Shown: positions 22,698-32,584, counted from the first letter of the stretch. The stretch is 64,000 bases of DNA from a virus (IMGVR_UViG_3300050821_005690:38450-102449); one strand, 5' to 3'. Program-made: numbers and translations. Notes: generated from the sequence alone by a model not told the origin.

Positions 22698-25472
22698 ATG
22701 GCTGGAGGCCTAACCCCGTTCAACGGCGCGGATGCGGTCGAGGTCGTCGTCTCGTTCGCGGACGCTAACGGATTCGACCCCGAGAGCGATACCAGGATCG
22801 TCGCCAACGAGGACGGCTCGGTCGAAGTCGGCTGGGGCCCAGACGCGCGTCCGAAGCGCAAGCCGAGCGAATCCGAGAAGTTCGACGACAATATCGCCGA
22901 GTACCTGACCGACGCCGACCTGTCCATGGTCGCCGAAAGGCTGATTCTCGGCATCGAGCAGGATCTTCAAAGCCGATCGGAGTGGCTGGAGAACATGAGC
23001 CAGGGCATCTCCCTGCTCGGGCTCCAGATCAAGAACCCGCGCGGTGCGGCGGCAAGCGGGGCGACGCCGGCGGAGGGCGTCTCGACCGTCGACAGTCCGA
23101 TCCTGTTGGAAGCAGTCCTACGGTTCCAGGCGAATGCCGTTGGCGAGCTTTTGCCTGCGGACGGCCCGGTGAAGGTGCGCAACGACGGCTTGGGCAACGC
23201 CCTCACCGATCAGCTTGCCGACGCTCTCGAAAAGGACATGAATCATTACCTTACGAAGGTAGCGACAGAATACGTTCCCGACACCGACCGCATGCTGTTG
23301 ATGTGCGGCTTCTGCGGCATCGCCTTCAAGAAGGGGTTTCACGATCCGATCAAGCGGCGGCCGGTGATTGCCTCGATCAATGCCGAGGATCTGATCGTCT
23401 CGAACGCGGCGACCGACATCAACGGCGCCGGGCGCATTACCCATCGGATTCTGATGCGGCCCTCGTTGCTCCGCCGCATGCAATTGGTCGGGGCCTATCG
23501 CGATATCGTTCTGCCCGACACCGGCATGCCGCTGCAAGAGGACGCAGTCAAAAGCAAAATCCGGCAGACTCAAGGCATCGCGCCGCCAGCTTACGTCGAG
23601 CCGGGCGACCAGGATCGCGAGCTTTACGAGTGCTATTGCGAGGTCGACCTTCCCGGGTTTGAGCACACCCTGAAGGATGAAACGCCTACCGGCCTGCCGC
23701 TCCCGTACAAGGTCGTGCTCGATAAAGAATCGCGGCAAATCCTCGAAATCCGCCGCAACTGGGACGAGGATGATCTGTTCTGCCTCGCGCTGAACAGGAT
23801 CGTCGCCTACACCTTCATCCCGGGACTGGGTTTCTACGGCATCGGCCTGCTCAATGTGCTCGGCAACGCCACCAAGGCGGTGACGGCAGCGTGGCGCCTG
23901 CTGATCGACGCGGGCATGTACGCCAATTTCCCCGGATTCCTCTATCTCAAGTCTCTTGCCAAGCAATTGACTAACCAGTTCCGTGTGCCTCCGGGCGGCG
24001 GCATGCCGATCGATACCAGCGGCCAGGACATCCGCACGGCTATCATGCCGCTGCCGTACAAGGACCCGAGCGCGGTCTTTATCCAACTGATCGAGAAGAT
24101 CGCCGAGGGCGCGCAGCGGGTCGGCGGGACGGCCGAGCTACAGGTCGGCGAGGGGACGCAGAACGCCCCGGTCGGCACCACGCTCGCTTTGATCGAGCAG
24201 GCGACGCGGCTCATGGCGGCGGTGCACAAGCGCCTCCACCAAGCCCAAGGGCAGGAACTCGACATGCTCAAGAGCCTGCTGATGGAGGACCCCGAGGCGC
24301 TGTGGCGGCACAACAAGAAGAGCAAGGTGCTCAAGCTTTTGACCCAGATGGCCGGGCAACAGACTGTCGCTGACCAGATCGAGGAAGCCCAGAATCGGCA
24401 TCGGGCGTTGTTCCTGACGGCCTTGAGCGATGCGGAGCTTGTGCCGGCGTCCGATCCGAACACCTCGTCGCAGACCGAGCGCTACATGAAGGTGGTGGCG
24501 GCGCGGCAGATGGCTCAGACCAACCAGTCGATCGACATGAACGCCGTCGATTCCAAGGCCTTCAAGGTCATGGGCTGGGACAACCCCGATCAGTATTTCA
24601 AGCCGGCGCCACCTCCTGGTGCGCAGCCGCAGCCGTCGCCGGAAGAGCTTACCGCCCAGGCCACGATCATGGCCGCCCAGGCGCGCATCGCCGATTCCAG
24701 AACCAGGGCGCAGGAAGCTCAGATCAAGGCGACGACCGGGCAAGCCGAGCTTGCCTCAAAGGAGAAGATCGCCTCGCTGCAGGTCGCGCGCGAACTCGTT
24801 ATCCACGGTTCCGAACGCGAGCAGGCGGCACAAGAATCCGGCATTGCCAATCGCGAGAGTGCGGCCAACCGGCTTCACAAGCTTGCTCTGGCAAATATGG
24901 CCGGCCGCACCGCCAGTGCGCAGGGCGTGGCGGACAATGCCCACGAGGCAAACCAAGCGGCGATCGATCGCGCGCATGAAGCTGGTCTGGCCGACCAGCA
25001 ACGCCGGCACCAATTCTTCTCGAACATACTCGCCCAGCACCATGAGGCGACAGAGGGGGTGCTGGACCGCCAGCACGAGAAAGCGATGCAGCCTGCGGCG
25101 GAGGGGGTGGCGCGGCGGGCCTCTGGCGGCCGAGTCGAATCACCTTATCAAGAGCCTCCGCCTTCAAGGGTTATGACGGACTTGGTCGAGGCACTTCGCG
25201 CCATCTCGCGGGAGAATGAAGCGCGGACTTCGGCCTTGCGATCGATGGTGCAAAGCGGAACGCCGGCCGGGAACGATACGTCGATCGAAGTCTTGACCGC
25301 CTCAGTTAACCGTCTGATCGACTTGCAGTCGGCGCCCCGGGTGATCGTTCGTGATAGCAGCGGGAGGCCGATCGGGGCGCGTATCGATTTGCCCGCCGTG
25401 AGGAGTGAGTTGCCGACAATTACTAAAACCTCTGGCGGCGAGGTTGATATTCAGGTAGAAATCGAGGAATAG
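22698..25472 (+). CDS. portal protein, 924 aa
   Basis: Dodecameric portal of a short-tailed phage: the DNA entry/exit ring at the capsid vertex. The N-terminal VDSPILLEAVLRFQANAVGE and the middle KAVTAAWRLLIDAGMYANFP and GTTLALIEQATRLMAAVHKR segments fit the P22-type large portal family. Residues ~640-810 are a long Ala/Gln/Glu-rich helix, and an ASGGRV motif lies near residue 808. The protein is longer than P22 gp1 (about 725 aa) because of this tail. Position after terminase supports the call. Confidence 0.85.
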   Translation: MAGGLTPFNGADAVEVVVSFADANGFDPESDTRIVANEDGSVEVGWGPDARPKRKPSESEKFDDNIAEYLTDADLSMVAERLILGIEQDLQSRSEWLENMSQGISLLGLQIKNPRGAAASGATPAEGVSTVDSPILLEAVLRFQANAVGELLPADGPVKVRNDGLGNALTDQLADALEKDMNHYLTKVATEYVPDTDRMLLMCGFCGIAFKKGFHDPIKRRPVIASINAEDLIVSNAATDINGAGRITHRILMRPSLLRRMQLVGAYRDIVLPDTGMPLQEDAVKSKIRQTQGIAPPAYVEPGDQDRELYECYCEVDLPGFEHTLKDETPTGLPLPYKVVLDKESRQILEIRRNWDEDDLFCLALNRIVAYTFIPGLGFYGIGLLNVLGNATKAVTAAWRLLIDAGMYANFPGFLYLKSLAKQLTNQFRVPPGGGMPIDTSGQDIRTAIMPLPYKDPSAVFIQLIEKIAEGAQRVGGTAELQVGEGTQNAPVGTTLALIEQATRLMAAVHKRLHQAQGQELDMLKSLLMEDPEALWRHNKKSKVLKLLTQMAGQQTVADQIEEAQNRHRALFLTALSDAELVPASDPNTSSQTERYMKVVAARQMAQTNQSIDMNAVDSKAFKVMGWDNPDQYFKPAPPPGAQPQPSPEELTAQATIMAAQARIADSRTRAQEAQIKATTGQAELASKEKIASLQVARELVIHGSEREQAAQESGIANRESAANRLHKLALANMAGRTASAQGVADNAHEANQAAIDRAHEAGLADQQRRHQFFSNILAQHHEATEGVLDRQHEKAMQPAAEGVARRASGGRVESPYQEPPPSRVMTDLVEALRAISRENEARTSALRSMVQSGTPAGNDTSIEVLTASVNRLIDLQSAPRVIVRDSSGRPIGARIDLPAVRSELPTITKTSGGEVDIQVEIEE

Positions 25473-25526
25473 GGCGGGGTCGAGGCGTTTACGGGGCACA
25501 ATGATGGGGGTTTCGGGGGCATCAGC

Positions 25527-25847
25527 ATGAGTCGTCCGAAGTATTTTGGTTATTTGTTTGTCGACCACAGGAACTCGCCCGGCATTCCCGACATGCCAGG
25601 GTACGGACCGGGTCAAGTTTTTGAAGCGGATACGCAGCATTGCAATCACTGTCATGTGCCGGTGGTGCTCAATCCACAGCGTCAGCGCGAGCGCTTCATC
25701 TGCCCCAAGTGCGACTGGTACTGCTGCGATAATTGTGCCGTCGCGTTCAAAATCAATGGGATCTGTAAGCCTTTCGAACAAGTTGCCGACGAAGTTCAGA
25801 GCGGGAAGATTCCCTTCCCGGTCCTAGCCAAGGATATGAGGGGGTAA
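25527..25847 (+). CDS. zinc-finger protein, 106 aa
   Basis: CNHCHVPVVL, CPKCDWYCCDNCAVAF and a further Cys give six to seven clustered cysteines over ~50 residues, likely a double zinc site. Located between portal and tail-type proteins. Role unknown. Confidence 0.65.
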   Translation: MSRPKYFGYLFVDHRNSPGIPDMPGYGPGQVFEADTQHCNHCHVPVVLNPQRQRERFICPKCDWYCCDNCAVAFKINGICKPFEQVADEVQSGKIPFPVLAKDMRG

Positions 25848-25851
25848 GCCA

Positions 25852-26370
25852 ATGTCCGTCTTCACCTTTAATGCGCGTCAGGTGTCTCCTGGCACGGGAA
25901 TCGCCGACACCGTCGCTCTGACCAATGGCACCTACATGGCGATCCAGGGCGCCGCCGCCACGCAACGGACCAATATTCTGGAGGTTTTCATCCAGGGGGA
26001 GAGTACGGCCGCTGCCATATCCTATTTGACGCTTGCGCACGACACCACGATCGGCATCACCGCGGCCGCGCTGGTCACGCCGAACTCGAACGGCACGAAC
26101 GACCCTAACGCCGGAGCCTTGGCAAACCCGGTCGTCGTGGGTATCTCGTTCACGACCCCACCGCAGCGCGCCACGACCATCACGCTTCCCAAAGTCCCCT
26201 TCAGCATCAACGCTTTTGGCGGTGTGTTGAAATGGAACCCGTGGGCGCCGAACATGGCGTTTGCCAACCTCGGCAATACGCAGCCGCTGGGTGAGTGCTC
26301 GCTTTCGGCCTTCACCGGCTCGTCGGGTTCCGCTCAGGTCTCGGCCCACATCATGTACGAGACGGCGTAG
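25852..26370 (+). CDS. virion-type protein, 172 aa
   Basis: Ser/Thr/Ala/Gly-rich beta protein without charged clusters (GTGIADTVALTNGTYMAIQG), a composition typical of capsid decoration or tail-sheath beta domains. Strong GAGGGGG ribosome site, consistent with high expression. Family not recognised. Confidence 0.6.
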   Translation: MSVFTFNARQVSPGTGIADTVALTNGTYMAIQGAAATQRTNILEVFIQGESTAAAISYLTLAHDTTIGITAAALVTPNSNGTNDPNAGALANPVVVGISFTTPPQRATTITLPKVPFSINAFGGVLKWNPWAPNMAFANLGNTQPLGECSLSAFTGSSGSAQVSAHIMYETA

Positions 26371-26380
26371 GCAATGATGA

Positions 26381-26734
26381 ATGCTGATCGCGCCTGTCGG
26401 TTTGAATCGTGTTTGGTTCAACCCCACCGCCGGGGCGCTCACGGATTTCGTCTATAGCTCTGCACTGACCGGCTTCCAGTCTCCCGTCGCGGCCGGCGCG
26501 GTCAACGGCGCACAGTACAGTTACTTCGCGCAATCGGCGGATCTCACGCAATGGGAGGTCGGCGTCGGCACCTGGGCCTCGGGCACGACGCTGCAAAGAA
26601 CTTTCGTGCAGTTTTCCACCAACGGCAACGCGAAGGTCAATTTCACCCTCGTGCCGACGGTCGCGATCGACTGCCGAGCCGAGGATGTGCAGAACTTGGC
26701 TGACGTGAATCATGCCCTCAACGGAGGCATCTGA
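26381..26734 (+). CDS. virion-type protein, 117 aa
   Basis: NRVWFNPTAGALTDFVYSSA and a closing AEDVQNLADVNHAL are reminiscent of phage tail-fibre-associated modules with beta structure. TGATG junction with the next gene. Exact role unknown. Confidence 0.55.
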   Translation: MLIAPVGLNRVWFNPTAGALTDFVYSSALTGFQSPVAAGAVNGAQYSYFAQSADLTQWEVGVGTWASGTTLQRTFVQFSTNGNAKVNFTLVPTVAIDCRAEDVQNLADVNHALNGGI

Positions 26735-27438
26735 TGGCTTTCACACCAAACAATGCCGGTATTTACGTCAAACAACCGCGGCGCTGGATAGCCTCCATAG
26801 GCAACGGTGACGCCTCGGCCTGGAAATTTCTATACAACGGTTCGGGCGTCGGCAACGGTCTGGCCGGCGCAGGGGTGAACGGCTCCAAGATTACCTCGAT
26901 CCAGGCGACCGGCAACGACACAGCGTCGCGCATTGTGCAGACCGCCTTGGCTTTCACCACGAGCGGCGTGACCATCACGCTAGCCACTCCTGGGGTGGTG
27001 AGCTGGCCAGCATTCAACAACGGCTACAACGCGGCGGTCGGCGATCAGGTCGTGTTTTTGAACAACGGCGACACGCTACCCACGGGTTTGAGCTTCAATA
27101 CGACCTACTTTCTCGTTGCCACCTTCGTGTTCGGCACGTCATTTTCCCTCGCTGCTACGGCTGGTGGTGCGGCGATTGCCACGTCGGTCTCGCAGGCTGG
27201 CACACACCTGCTGGCGCTGATGAAACCGATCGCTGCCGCCACGGTGGCGATCACCTCGGGCACGGACGGCGTCACGGCGGCGACCGATCTGCTCGGCCTC
27301 AATGCGGTGCCGAACCAGGATAACGACGGCCAGAAGTATCTTTATTTGGAGAGTGGTGACCTTCTCGCGGTGTCGAGCACCACGACGGTGACGGCGAACA
27401 AGATGCTCAGCGTCATAGCCCACGGCGGGGACTTCTAG
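26734..27438 (+). CDS. virion-type beta protein, 234 aa
   Basis: MAFTPNNAGIYVKQPRRWIA then repeated Ser/Thr/Gly-rich beta strands (LSFNTTYFLVATFVFGTSFS). Consistent with a structural tail or fibre component. No specific family. Confidence 0.6.
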   Translation: MAFTPNNAGIYVKQPRRWIASIGNGDASAWKFLYNGSGVGNGLAGAGVNGSKITSIQATGNDTASRIVQTALAFTTSGVTITLATPGVVSWPAFNNGYNAAVGDQVVFLNNGDTLPTGLSFNTTYFLVATFVFGTSFSLAATAGGAAIATSVSQAGTHLLALMKPIAAATVAITSGTDGVTAATDLLGLNAVPNQDNDGQKYLYLESGDLLAVSSTTTVTANKMLSVIAHGGDF

Positions 27439-27440
27439 CG

Positions 27441-28940
27441 ATGGTGATGTCGGCCGGATCGAGGATCGGCCGCACGCGGGTGCCGACTACCGGCGCGCAG
27501 CCGGCGTTTGCGCAGAAAAATACGACCGGCACTTTCACTGGGTCGAGCACGACAGTCTTTGTCATGGCCGGTCTTGCCCTGACGATTACGCCGAAGGTGA
27601 CCGGCAACATCCTGGTGACATTTCAGGGGTTTCTAACTTCTACGGCCGTTACGATCAATGAAGGGACTATCCTTCAGATCGCATATGGCACCGGCAATCC
27701 GCCAGCAAACAATGCTGCTGCTATAGGCACCCTCGTCGGCGAGCCAACACAGTTCGGCTTTGGCGTGGCTCAGACAACGGCTGCCGACTTCTTTCAACCG
27801 ATCTCGCTCTCTTCCTTGATCCAGGGATTGACTCCTGGCGTAACTTACTGGATCGACATCCAGGTTAAAGCGGTCACCGGGATAAATGTTATTGTCACCA
27901 ACGACCCGGTTCTGACCGCGATAGAGCTTGGCGGTTCGCAGCCCGCGACTGCCCCTGTGCAGGTATCCGGAGGTCCCGGACCTGTGTTTGGCGGCCGCCT
28001 GACGTTGACCTCGGGCACGCCGGTCCTCAACGTCAATACGACGGCGCAGGGCACGGTCTTTTATACGCCGGCGGATGTTCCTGGCAGCGGCACGGTCGCA
28101 ATCTACAACGGGAGCAACTTTGCGAATTATCCGTTCACTGAGCAGAGTGTCGTGCTCGACAGCACGAACTGGCTGCTTGGTCAGGTCTATGACTGGTGGA
28201 TGTTCCTGGTCGGCACCACGCCCACGCTCGGCTACAATGCGGCGTGGACCACGCCCCTGGCGCCATCGGCGGCGCGGTCGGCGGCGCTGGCGCGCCTGAA
28301 CGGGGTTAGGACTAACGCCGCGCAGATCACGATACGAACGAGCAGCGGCACGACGTTTGTCGTGCCAGCGAACCAAGCGACTTACGTGGGGTCAGGCTAC
28401 GGCACTGCGAACGCCCAGACCGGCATGAACTTCAACCCGGCTGCGGCGCTTGGCGGCAACAACCTCTTCCTCGCTCTTTACAATGCGCAAAACAAGGTTC
28501 CGATACTGGCGATTTCCCGAGACAGCACCGCCAGTTGGACTTACGCGACCAATACTTGGCACGTTGCCAACTCGGGGGGCACTGGATCGGGGTTGAATAA
28601 CCGCATTTCCTGGCTGGATGGACTGGCGGATTGTTCCGTTTTGGCCACCTATTCTACGCAGGTAGTCGTGGCTGCGACGCTAAATTCAGCAGCTCTTGGC
28701 GTCACTTTTAACTCCACTTCGGCGACGCCGGCGCAAGCTGCGGAAGCCCGCAGCAATAATGCGGGCACGGCCATGCGGATACCCCCTATAGCTTATGGTG
28801 TCACTCCACCGATCCTTGGGCTTAGCTTTGCTCAAGCGATGGAGATTGCACCTGACGCCGCTACTGTTACTTTTGAGAGCACCGACGGCATCGGCGCTGC
28901 CGGGCAACTTCAGCGGCTAACATTGCAATTGAGTATGTGA
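27441..28940 (+). CDS. tail fibre / minor virion protein, 499 aa
   Basis: GGRLTLTSGTPVLNVNTTAQ followed by GTVFYTP, IYNGSNF and a Gly/Thr-rich beta region match a family of phage minor tail proteins that I recognise. The N-terminal ~150 residues are a separate beta domain. Likely a surface-exposed, host-contacting virion component. Confidence 0.65.
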   Translation: MVMSAGSRIGRTRVPTTGAQPAFAQKNTTGTFTGSSTTVFVMAGLALTITPKVTGNILVTFQGFLTSTAVTINEGTILQIAYGTGNPPANNAAAIGTLVGEPTQFGFGVAQTTAADFFQPISLSSLIQGLTPGVTYWIDIQVKAVTGINVIVTNDPVLTAIELGGSQPATAPVQVSGGPGPVFGGRLTLTSGTPVLNVNTTAQGTVFYTPADVPGSGTVAIYNGSNFANYPFTEQSVVLDSTNWLLGQVYDWWMFLVGTTPTLGYNAAWTTPLAPSAARSAALARLNGVRTNAAQITIRTSSGTTFVVPANQATYVGSGYGTANAQTGMNFNPAAALGGNNLFLALYNAQNKVPILAISRDSTASWTYATNTWHVANSGGTGSGLNNRISWLDGLADCSVLATYSTQVVVAATLNSAALGVTFNSTSATPAQAAEARSNNAGTAMRIPPIAYGVTPPILGLSFAQAMEIAPDAATVTFESTDGIGAAGQLQRLTLQLSM

Positions 28941-28942
28941 AA

Positions 28943-29494
28943 ATGCCCGACATCCAGCCACTTCACAACGCCGTTGCCGCTGCCGCGCTTGCCGCTGGTT
29001 CCGTGCCGCAGCAGCCTGTTGTTGGGGTTTCCGTTGGCAATTGGGCCGACAAAGCCACGTGGGGCATAACCTTTGATCTTGCGGCTACGGCAGCGCAGAA
29101 GTCGGCGGCGCAGACCGCGTTGCAGGCTTTCGATCCCGCTGGTGCGGCTGCAACCAGCCAGGCCACTTTCGACGCGGCTTTTGCCGCCGGCCTCACATTG
29201 ACTTGGACAATCAGCACGGCGTTGAACGACGTCTATCCGATCGACACGGCAACTCAGGTGCGGATGCTGGCAGAGCGCGTTCAAGTTCTGATAAACGGGA
29301 CTTTCACCAACGGCACGACAACGCTGACTTGGTTCGGAATTACGGGCACGTCGCATACGATGACGCTCGCGCAGGCCGGCTTATTTATCAAGGCAGTGTG
29401 GGCGTACCTCAGCGCGCTGTTCGTTGCGCGCGCGGTCGCTGCCTCTGGCGGCACGCCGTCGTGGCCGTTGTCTAGTGTAACGATCACGGGCTAA
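28943..29494 (+). CDS. DUF4376-like tail protein, 183 aa
   Basis: Start ATG after GTGAAA. Ala-rich helical N-terminus, a central VYPIDTATQVRMLAERVQVL and a closing TLAQAGLFIKAVWAYLSALF fit the DUF4376 pattern found at the end of phage tail proteins. Probably a tail-fibre accessory. Confidence 0.55.
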   Translation: MPDIQPLHNAVAAAALAAGSVPQQPVVGVSVGNWADKATWGITFDLAATAAQKSAAQTALQAFDPAGAAATSQATFDAAFAAGLTLTWTISTALNDVYPIDTATQVRMLAERVQVLINGTFTNGTTTLTWFGITGTSHTMTLAQAGLFIKAVWAYLSALFVARAVAASGGTPSWPLSSVTITG

Positions 29495-29498
29495 AGTC

Positions 29499-31583
29499 AT
29501 GCCTTTCCTCTTAGGGGCTCCGCTTGCTGGGCGCCCCTACATGGGCGCGCTGCCTATCGCCGCGCCGTTCGCGGGCCGGCCGTTCGACGTCCCGTTCTCG
29601 CCGCGCCGGCCCCCCGAGTTTCAATTTCCGAACCTTGTCTTAACCGCAGCAGCACCGGCGAAGCCCGTCGGCGCGGTGCTGGATGAGACGATCCCGCAGG
29701 TCCTGCCCCGGCAACTCGACTTCCAGTTCCCAAATATCCCGGTGCTGGCCTCCGCGCAGTCGCGTGTTGTGCCCGTCGGCAAGGCGATCGACGAGACCGT
29801 CCCGCTGCCGCCGCCGCACCCGGTCGACTTCCAATTTCCCAACGTCGCGCTGCTCAATTTTGCCCAGTCGAGGGTCGCATCCGTCGGCAAGGTGATCGAC
29901 GAGACTACCCCCCAGGTCTTGCCTCGGCAGTTGGATTTCCAGTTTCCGAATCTTTCAGCGCTGGCCTCCGCGCAGCAGCAGGTCCACCCGGTCGGCGGTA
30001 CGGTCGACGAGACTGTTCCGCTGCTGCCGGCGCATCCGGTTGATTTCCAATTCCCCAATGTCGCGCTGCTCAACCTCGCGCAATCGCGGGTCGCGTCCGT
30101 TGGGAAGACGGTCGACGAGACTATTCCGTTGCCGCCGCCGCACCAACTCGACTTCCAGTTCCCAAATCTCTCGGCGTTGAACGCCGAGCAGTCACAAGTC
30201 TTCCCTGTTGGGACGGCGCTAGACGAAACTGTCCCGTCTCCGCAGCCCAAGCAACCAGACTTTCAGTTCCCAAATCTCCCCGCCCTTACGACCCCCGTTG
30301 CTAATCCAATCATCCCGCAGTTGTTCGGTGACCGACCCGCGCCGCAGCAGCGGGTGCAAGAGTTCGTGCCGCCGAACATTGCGCTTGGCTACTTTGCGCA
30401 ACTGCAAGTCAAGTCGGTTGGTGCGGCAATCGATGAAACGATCCCGGCGCCACTGCCGCACCAACTGGACTTCGCCTTCCCGAACGTTGCGTTCTTCACT
30501 GCCCAAGTCGTCACGGTCGGCAAGACGATCGACGAGAGCACGCCGCAGGTTCTACCGCGGCAACTCGACTTCCAGTTTCCGAACATTGCGCTGCTGAATT
30601 TTGCGCAGTTGCAGGTCTCTCCGGTTGGCGCAAAGCTGGACGAGACCCTTCCGCTGCCGCTGCCGCATCAACTCGACTTTGCTTTCCCGAATGTGGTCAT
30701 CGCAACGGCAACCGCTGCCGTTAAGCCGGTCGGAGGCGTGCTCGACGAGACCGTTCCGGCGCCGCTACCCCGGCAGTTGGACTTCCAGTTTCCCAACATC
30801 TCGGCGCTAAGCGCAGCGCAAGCGCAGGTCCATCCGGTTGGCGCTGCGGTGGACGAGACCGTTCCTCGGCCGCCTCCGCATCAATTAGACTTCCAGTTCC
30901 CCAACGTCGCGCTTCTTGGGTTTGAGCAACTACAAGTCAAGTCGGTTGGTGCGGTACTCGATGAGACCACACCGAAGCCGCTTCCACGCCCGCTAGACTT
31001 TGCGTTCCCGAACGTCGCCCTTGACATAGCTCAGATCCAGCCGCCGTTCGTTCCGATCTTCGATCGGCCGGTTGTGGCGCGGCCGCCGGTTGATGTGCTG
31101 TTCCCGAACCTGCTGACGACCACGCTTGTCGTCACCACCAAGCCGGTTAGCGTGCCGCTGTTTGGCGACCGCCCGGCGCCGCAGCCGCGGCCGCAGGACT
31201 TCGTTCCGCCGAACATCCCGCTGCTCAACTTCGCGCAATCGCAGATCAGGCCGGTTGGGACATCCATCGACGAGACCGTCCCGGCGCCGCAGGCGCGGCA
31301 GGTCGATTTCCTGTTTCCGAACCGAATCATCTTTACGACCGTTCCTGCCACACCACCCGTTCCGCAGTTGTTTGCTGATCGTCCGGCGCTGCTGCCGCCG
31401 TCGCAAGATTTCCTGTTCCCGAATCTCGCGCTGCTGGAGGGGGAGGAAGAAAGCTTAAGATGGCGCGCTATCCTCGCCCAAACGAGTCCGGGCGCTGTCC
31501 TGCTACGCCATCCCCCGGATTGGGTTATGAAGGAGATCGAGTACGAGGACGAAATCGCCATGATCATCGCTTCGTCGTTTTGA
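29499..31583 (+). CDS. FPN-repeat protein, 694 aa
   Basis: Built almost entirely from ~32-35-residue repeats: PVGKAIDETVPLPPPHP, then VDFQFPNVALLNFAQSRV. I count 18 FPN/PPN cores and 13 DET/DES cores. A related side-motif, LFGDRPAPQ, occurs about three times. The last ~70 residues are non-repetitive and acidic. No known family recognised. Position among tail proteins suggests an extended virion fibre. Confidence 0.75.
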   Translation: MPFLLGAPLAGRPYMGALPIAAPFAGRPFDVPFSPRRPPEFQFPNLVLTAAAPAKPVGAVLDETIPQVLPRQLDFQFPNIPVLASAQSRVVPVGKAIDETVPLPPPHPVDFQFPNVALLNFAQSRVASVGKVIDETTPQVLPRQLDFQFPNLSALASAQQQVHPVGGTVDETVPLLPAHPVDFQFPNVALLNLAQSRVASVGKTVDETIPLPPPHQLDFQFPNLSALNAEQSQVFPVGTALDETVPSPQPKQPDFQFPNLPALTTPVANPIIPQLFGDRPAPQQRVQEFVPPNIALGYFAQLQVKSVGAAIDETIPAPLPHQLDFAFPNVAFFTAQVVTVGKTIDESTPQVLPRQLDFQFPNIALLNFAQLQVSPVGAKLDETLPLPLPHQLDFAFPNVVIATATAAVKPVGGVLDETVPAPLPRQLDFQFPNISALSAAQAQVHPVGAAVDETVPRPPPHQLDFQFPNVALLGFEQLQVKSVGAVLDETTPKPLPRPLDFAFPNVALDIAQIQPPFVPIFDRPVVARPPVDVLFPNLLTTTLVVTTKPVSVPLFGDRPAPQPRPQDFVPPNIPLLNFAQSQIRPVGTSIDETVPAPQARQVDFLFPNRIIFTTVPATPPVPQLFADRPALLPPSQDFLFPNLALLEGEEESLRWRAILAQTSPGAVLLRHPPDWVMKEIEYEDEIAMIIASSF
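29621..31450 (+). repeat. in-frame tandem coding repeats (~100 bp)
   Basis: Roughly 18 degenerate units of about 96-105 bp encoding the DFQFPN and DETVP cores. Units diverge at third positions, showing the protein sequence is what is kept. Two subfamilies alternate (PQVLPRQLDFQFPN and PLPPPHPVDFQFPN), suggesting growth by duplication of unit pairs. Confidence 0.75.
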
Positions 31584-31593
31584 GGGCGGACTG

Positions 31594-31689
31594 ATGACAA
31601 AAAGCTGGCGGTCGCGTATATCGGGGGCGGCGAAGGGGCTGAGTCGGAGAAATAGGGGGCTACGAAATGGCGCATCCGCATCGCAATGA
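31594..31689 (+). CDS. possible basic peptide, 31 aa
   Basis: MTKSWRSRISGAAKGLSRRN in a short gap, overlapping the next gene's start by 23 nt. No clear ribosome site and no similarity. Confidence 0.2.
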   Translation: MTKSWRSRISGAAKGLSRRNRGLRNGASASQ

Positions 31690-32584
31690 GGCCAAGGACG
31701 GCCACAACGCCAAGCTCAAGAGGATGACCGATGGTTACGGTCTCGCCAGCGGCCCCGCCAACAACATCGACGCCCCGCCCGAGCGGTACAAGGGCGAAGG
31801 TCCCGAGGATGCAATCGGCTTCGGGGCAAATTCAGAACAGCCTCGCGGTCGATCTGATCGCGCCAATCGCAAGCAGTTAGTCGCCAATCCGGTTGCCACG
31901 CTCAAGCATGGCGGCCATCCGAAACATCGCAAGTACGGCGGCCGCGCCGAGGGCGGGCCCGCTGGCGCTCTGCTCTCAGAAAGCCGTGGTTTGGCCCCGA
32001 TCTCGCAACGCGCACGCGGTGGCCGCAAGGGGCATGGCAAAACTCAGGTCAATGTTCTTGTGGCTCCGCAGCATGGGGGAGCGGGAGCGTCTGGGGGCGC
32101 ACCCGTTGTACCAGTACCGCCGGTGGCTGGGGGATTGCCACCGGCGGCCTTGCCGGCCCGTCCGGCTGGACCGCCCATGGGTGCCGGGCCGATGGTCCCG
32201 CCCGCGCCGATGCCAGGGCCGATGGCCCCGGGCGCTCCCGGCGGTATCCCGCCCGGCGTGCTTCCGCCCCGCAAGCACGGCGGGCGGGTTCATAGCGACG
32301 AAGCCGAGGACAAAGCGCTGATCGAGAAGTCGCTGAAGAAGCATCACCTCGTTCGCAAGGACGGCGGCTCGATCGGTGGTTCAGCGAGCGGCGATGAGAT
32401 GATGGCGCACTCCCGCAAGGAACAGGGCCTCAAGGCTCCGGTGGTTGCCAGCGAGGGCGAGGGCCACAAGCCCAAGGGCAGGCACATGCCCCACCTCAGC
32501 GGTGGCTCGGTTTCCGGTGTAGGCCGTCTTGAGAAAACCGAGTGGATGCGCAAGCACCCGGACCGCCGCACACAAGAGGTTTAA
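31667..32584 (+). CDS. disordered GG-motif virion protein, 305 aa
   Basis: Low-complexity Gly/Pro/Ala/His protein with repeated LKHGGHPKHRKYGGRAEGG, PRKHGGRVHSDEAED, VRKDGGSIGG and LSGGSV motifs and a Pro/Met-rich centre. The same GG motifs appear in the portal tail, the 41278 and 43961 proteins and the giant polyvalent protein. Probably intrinsically disordered and virion-associated. Confidence 0.65.
   Translation: MAHPHRNEAKDGHNAKLKRMTDGYGLASGPANNIDAPPERYKGEGPEDAIGFGANSEQPRGRSDRANRKQLVANPVATLKHGGHPKHRKYGGRAEGGPAGALLSESRGLAPISQRARGGRKGHGKTQVNVLVAPQHGGAGASGGAPVVPVPPVAGGLPPAALPARPAGPPMGAGPMVPPAPMPGPMAPGAPGGIPPGVLPPRKHGGRVHSDEAEDKALIEKSLKKHHLVRKDGGSIGGSASGDEMMAHSRKEQGLKAPVVASEGEGHKPKGRHMPHLSGGSVSGVGRLEKTEWMRKHPDRRTQEV

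Noticed and set aside
23118-24086. 322-residue reverse-strand frame inside the portal gene
   Set aside because: Composition and lack of start site show it is the shadow of the portal reading frame.
27441-28940. Major capsid protein candidate
   Set aside because: Size fits, but the GRLTLTSGTPV region and Gly/Thr-rich beta composition place it with tail proteins.
29621-31450. Regular repeats as a CRISPR array
   Set aside because: Units are coding, in frame and diverge at third positions; there are no constant repeats with unique spacers.
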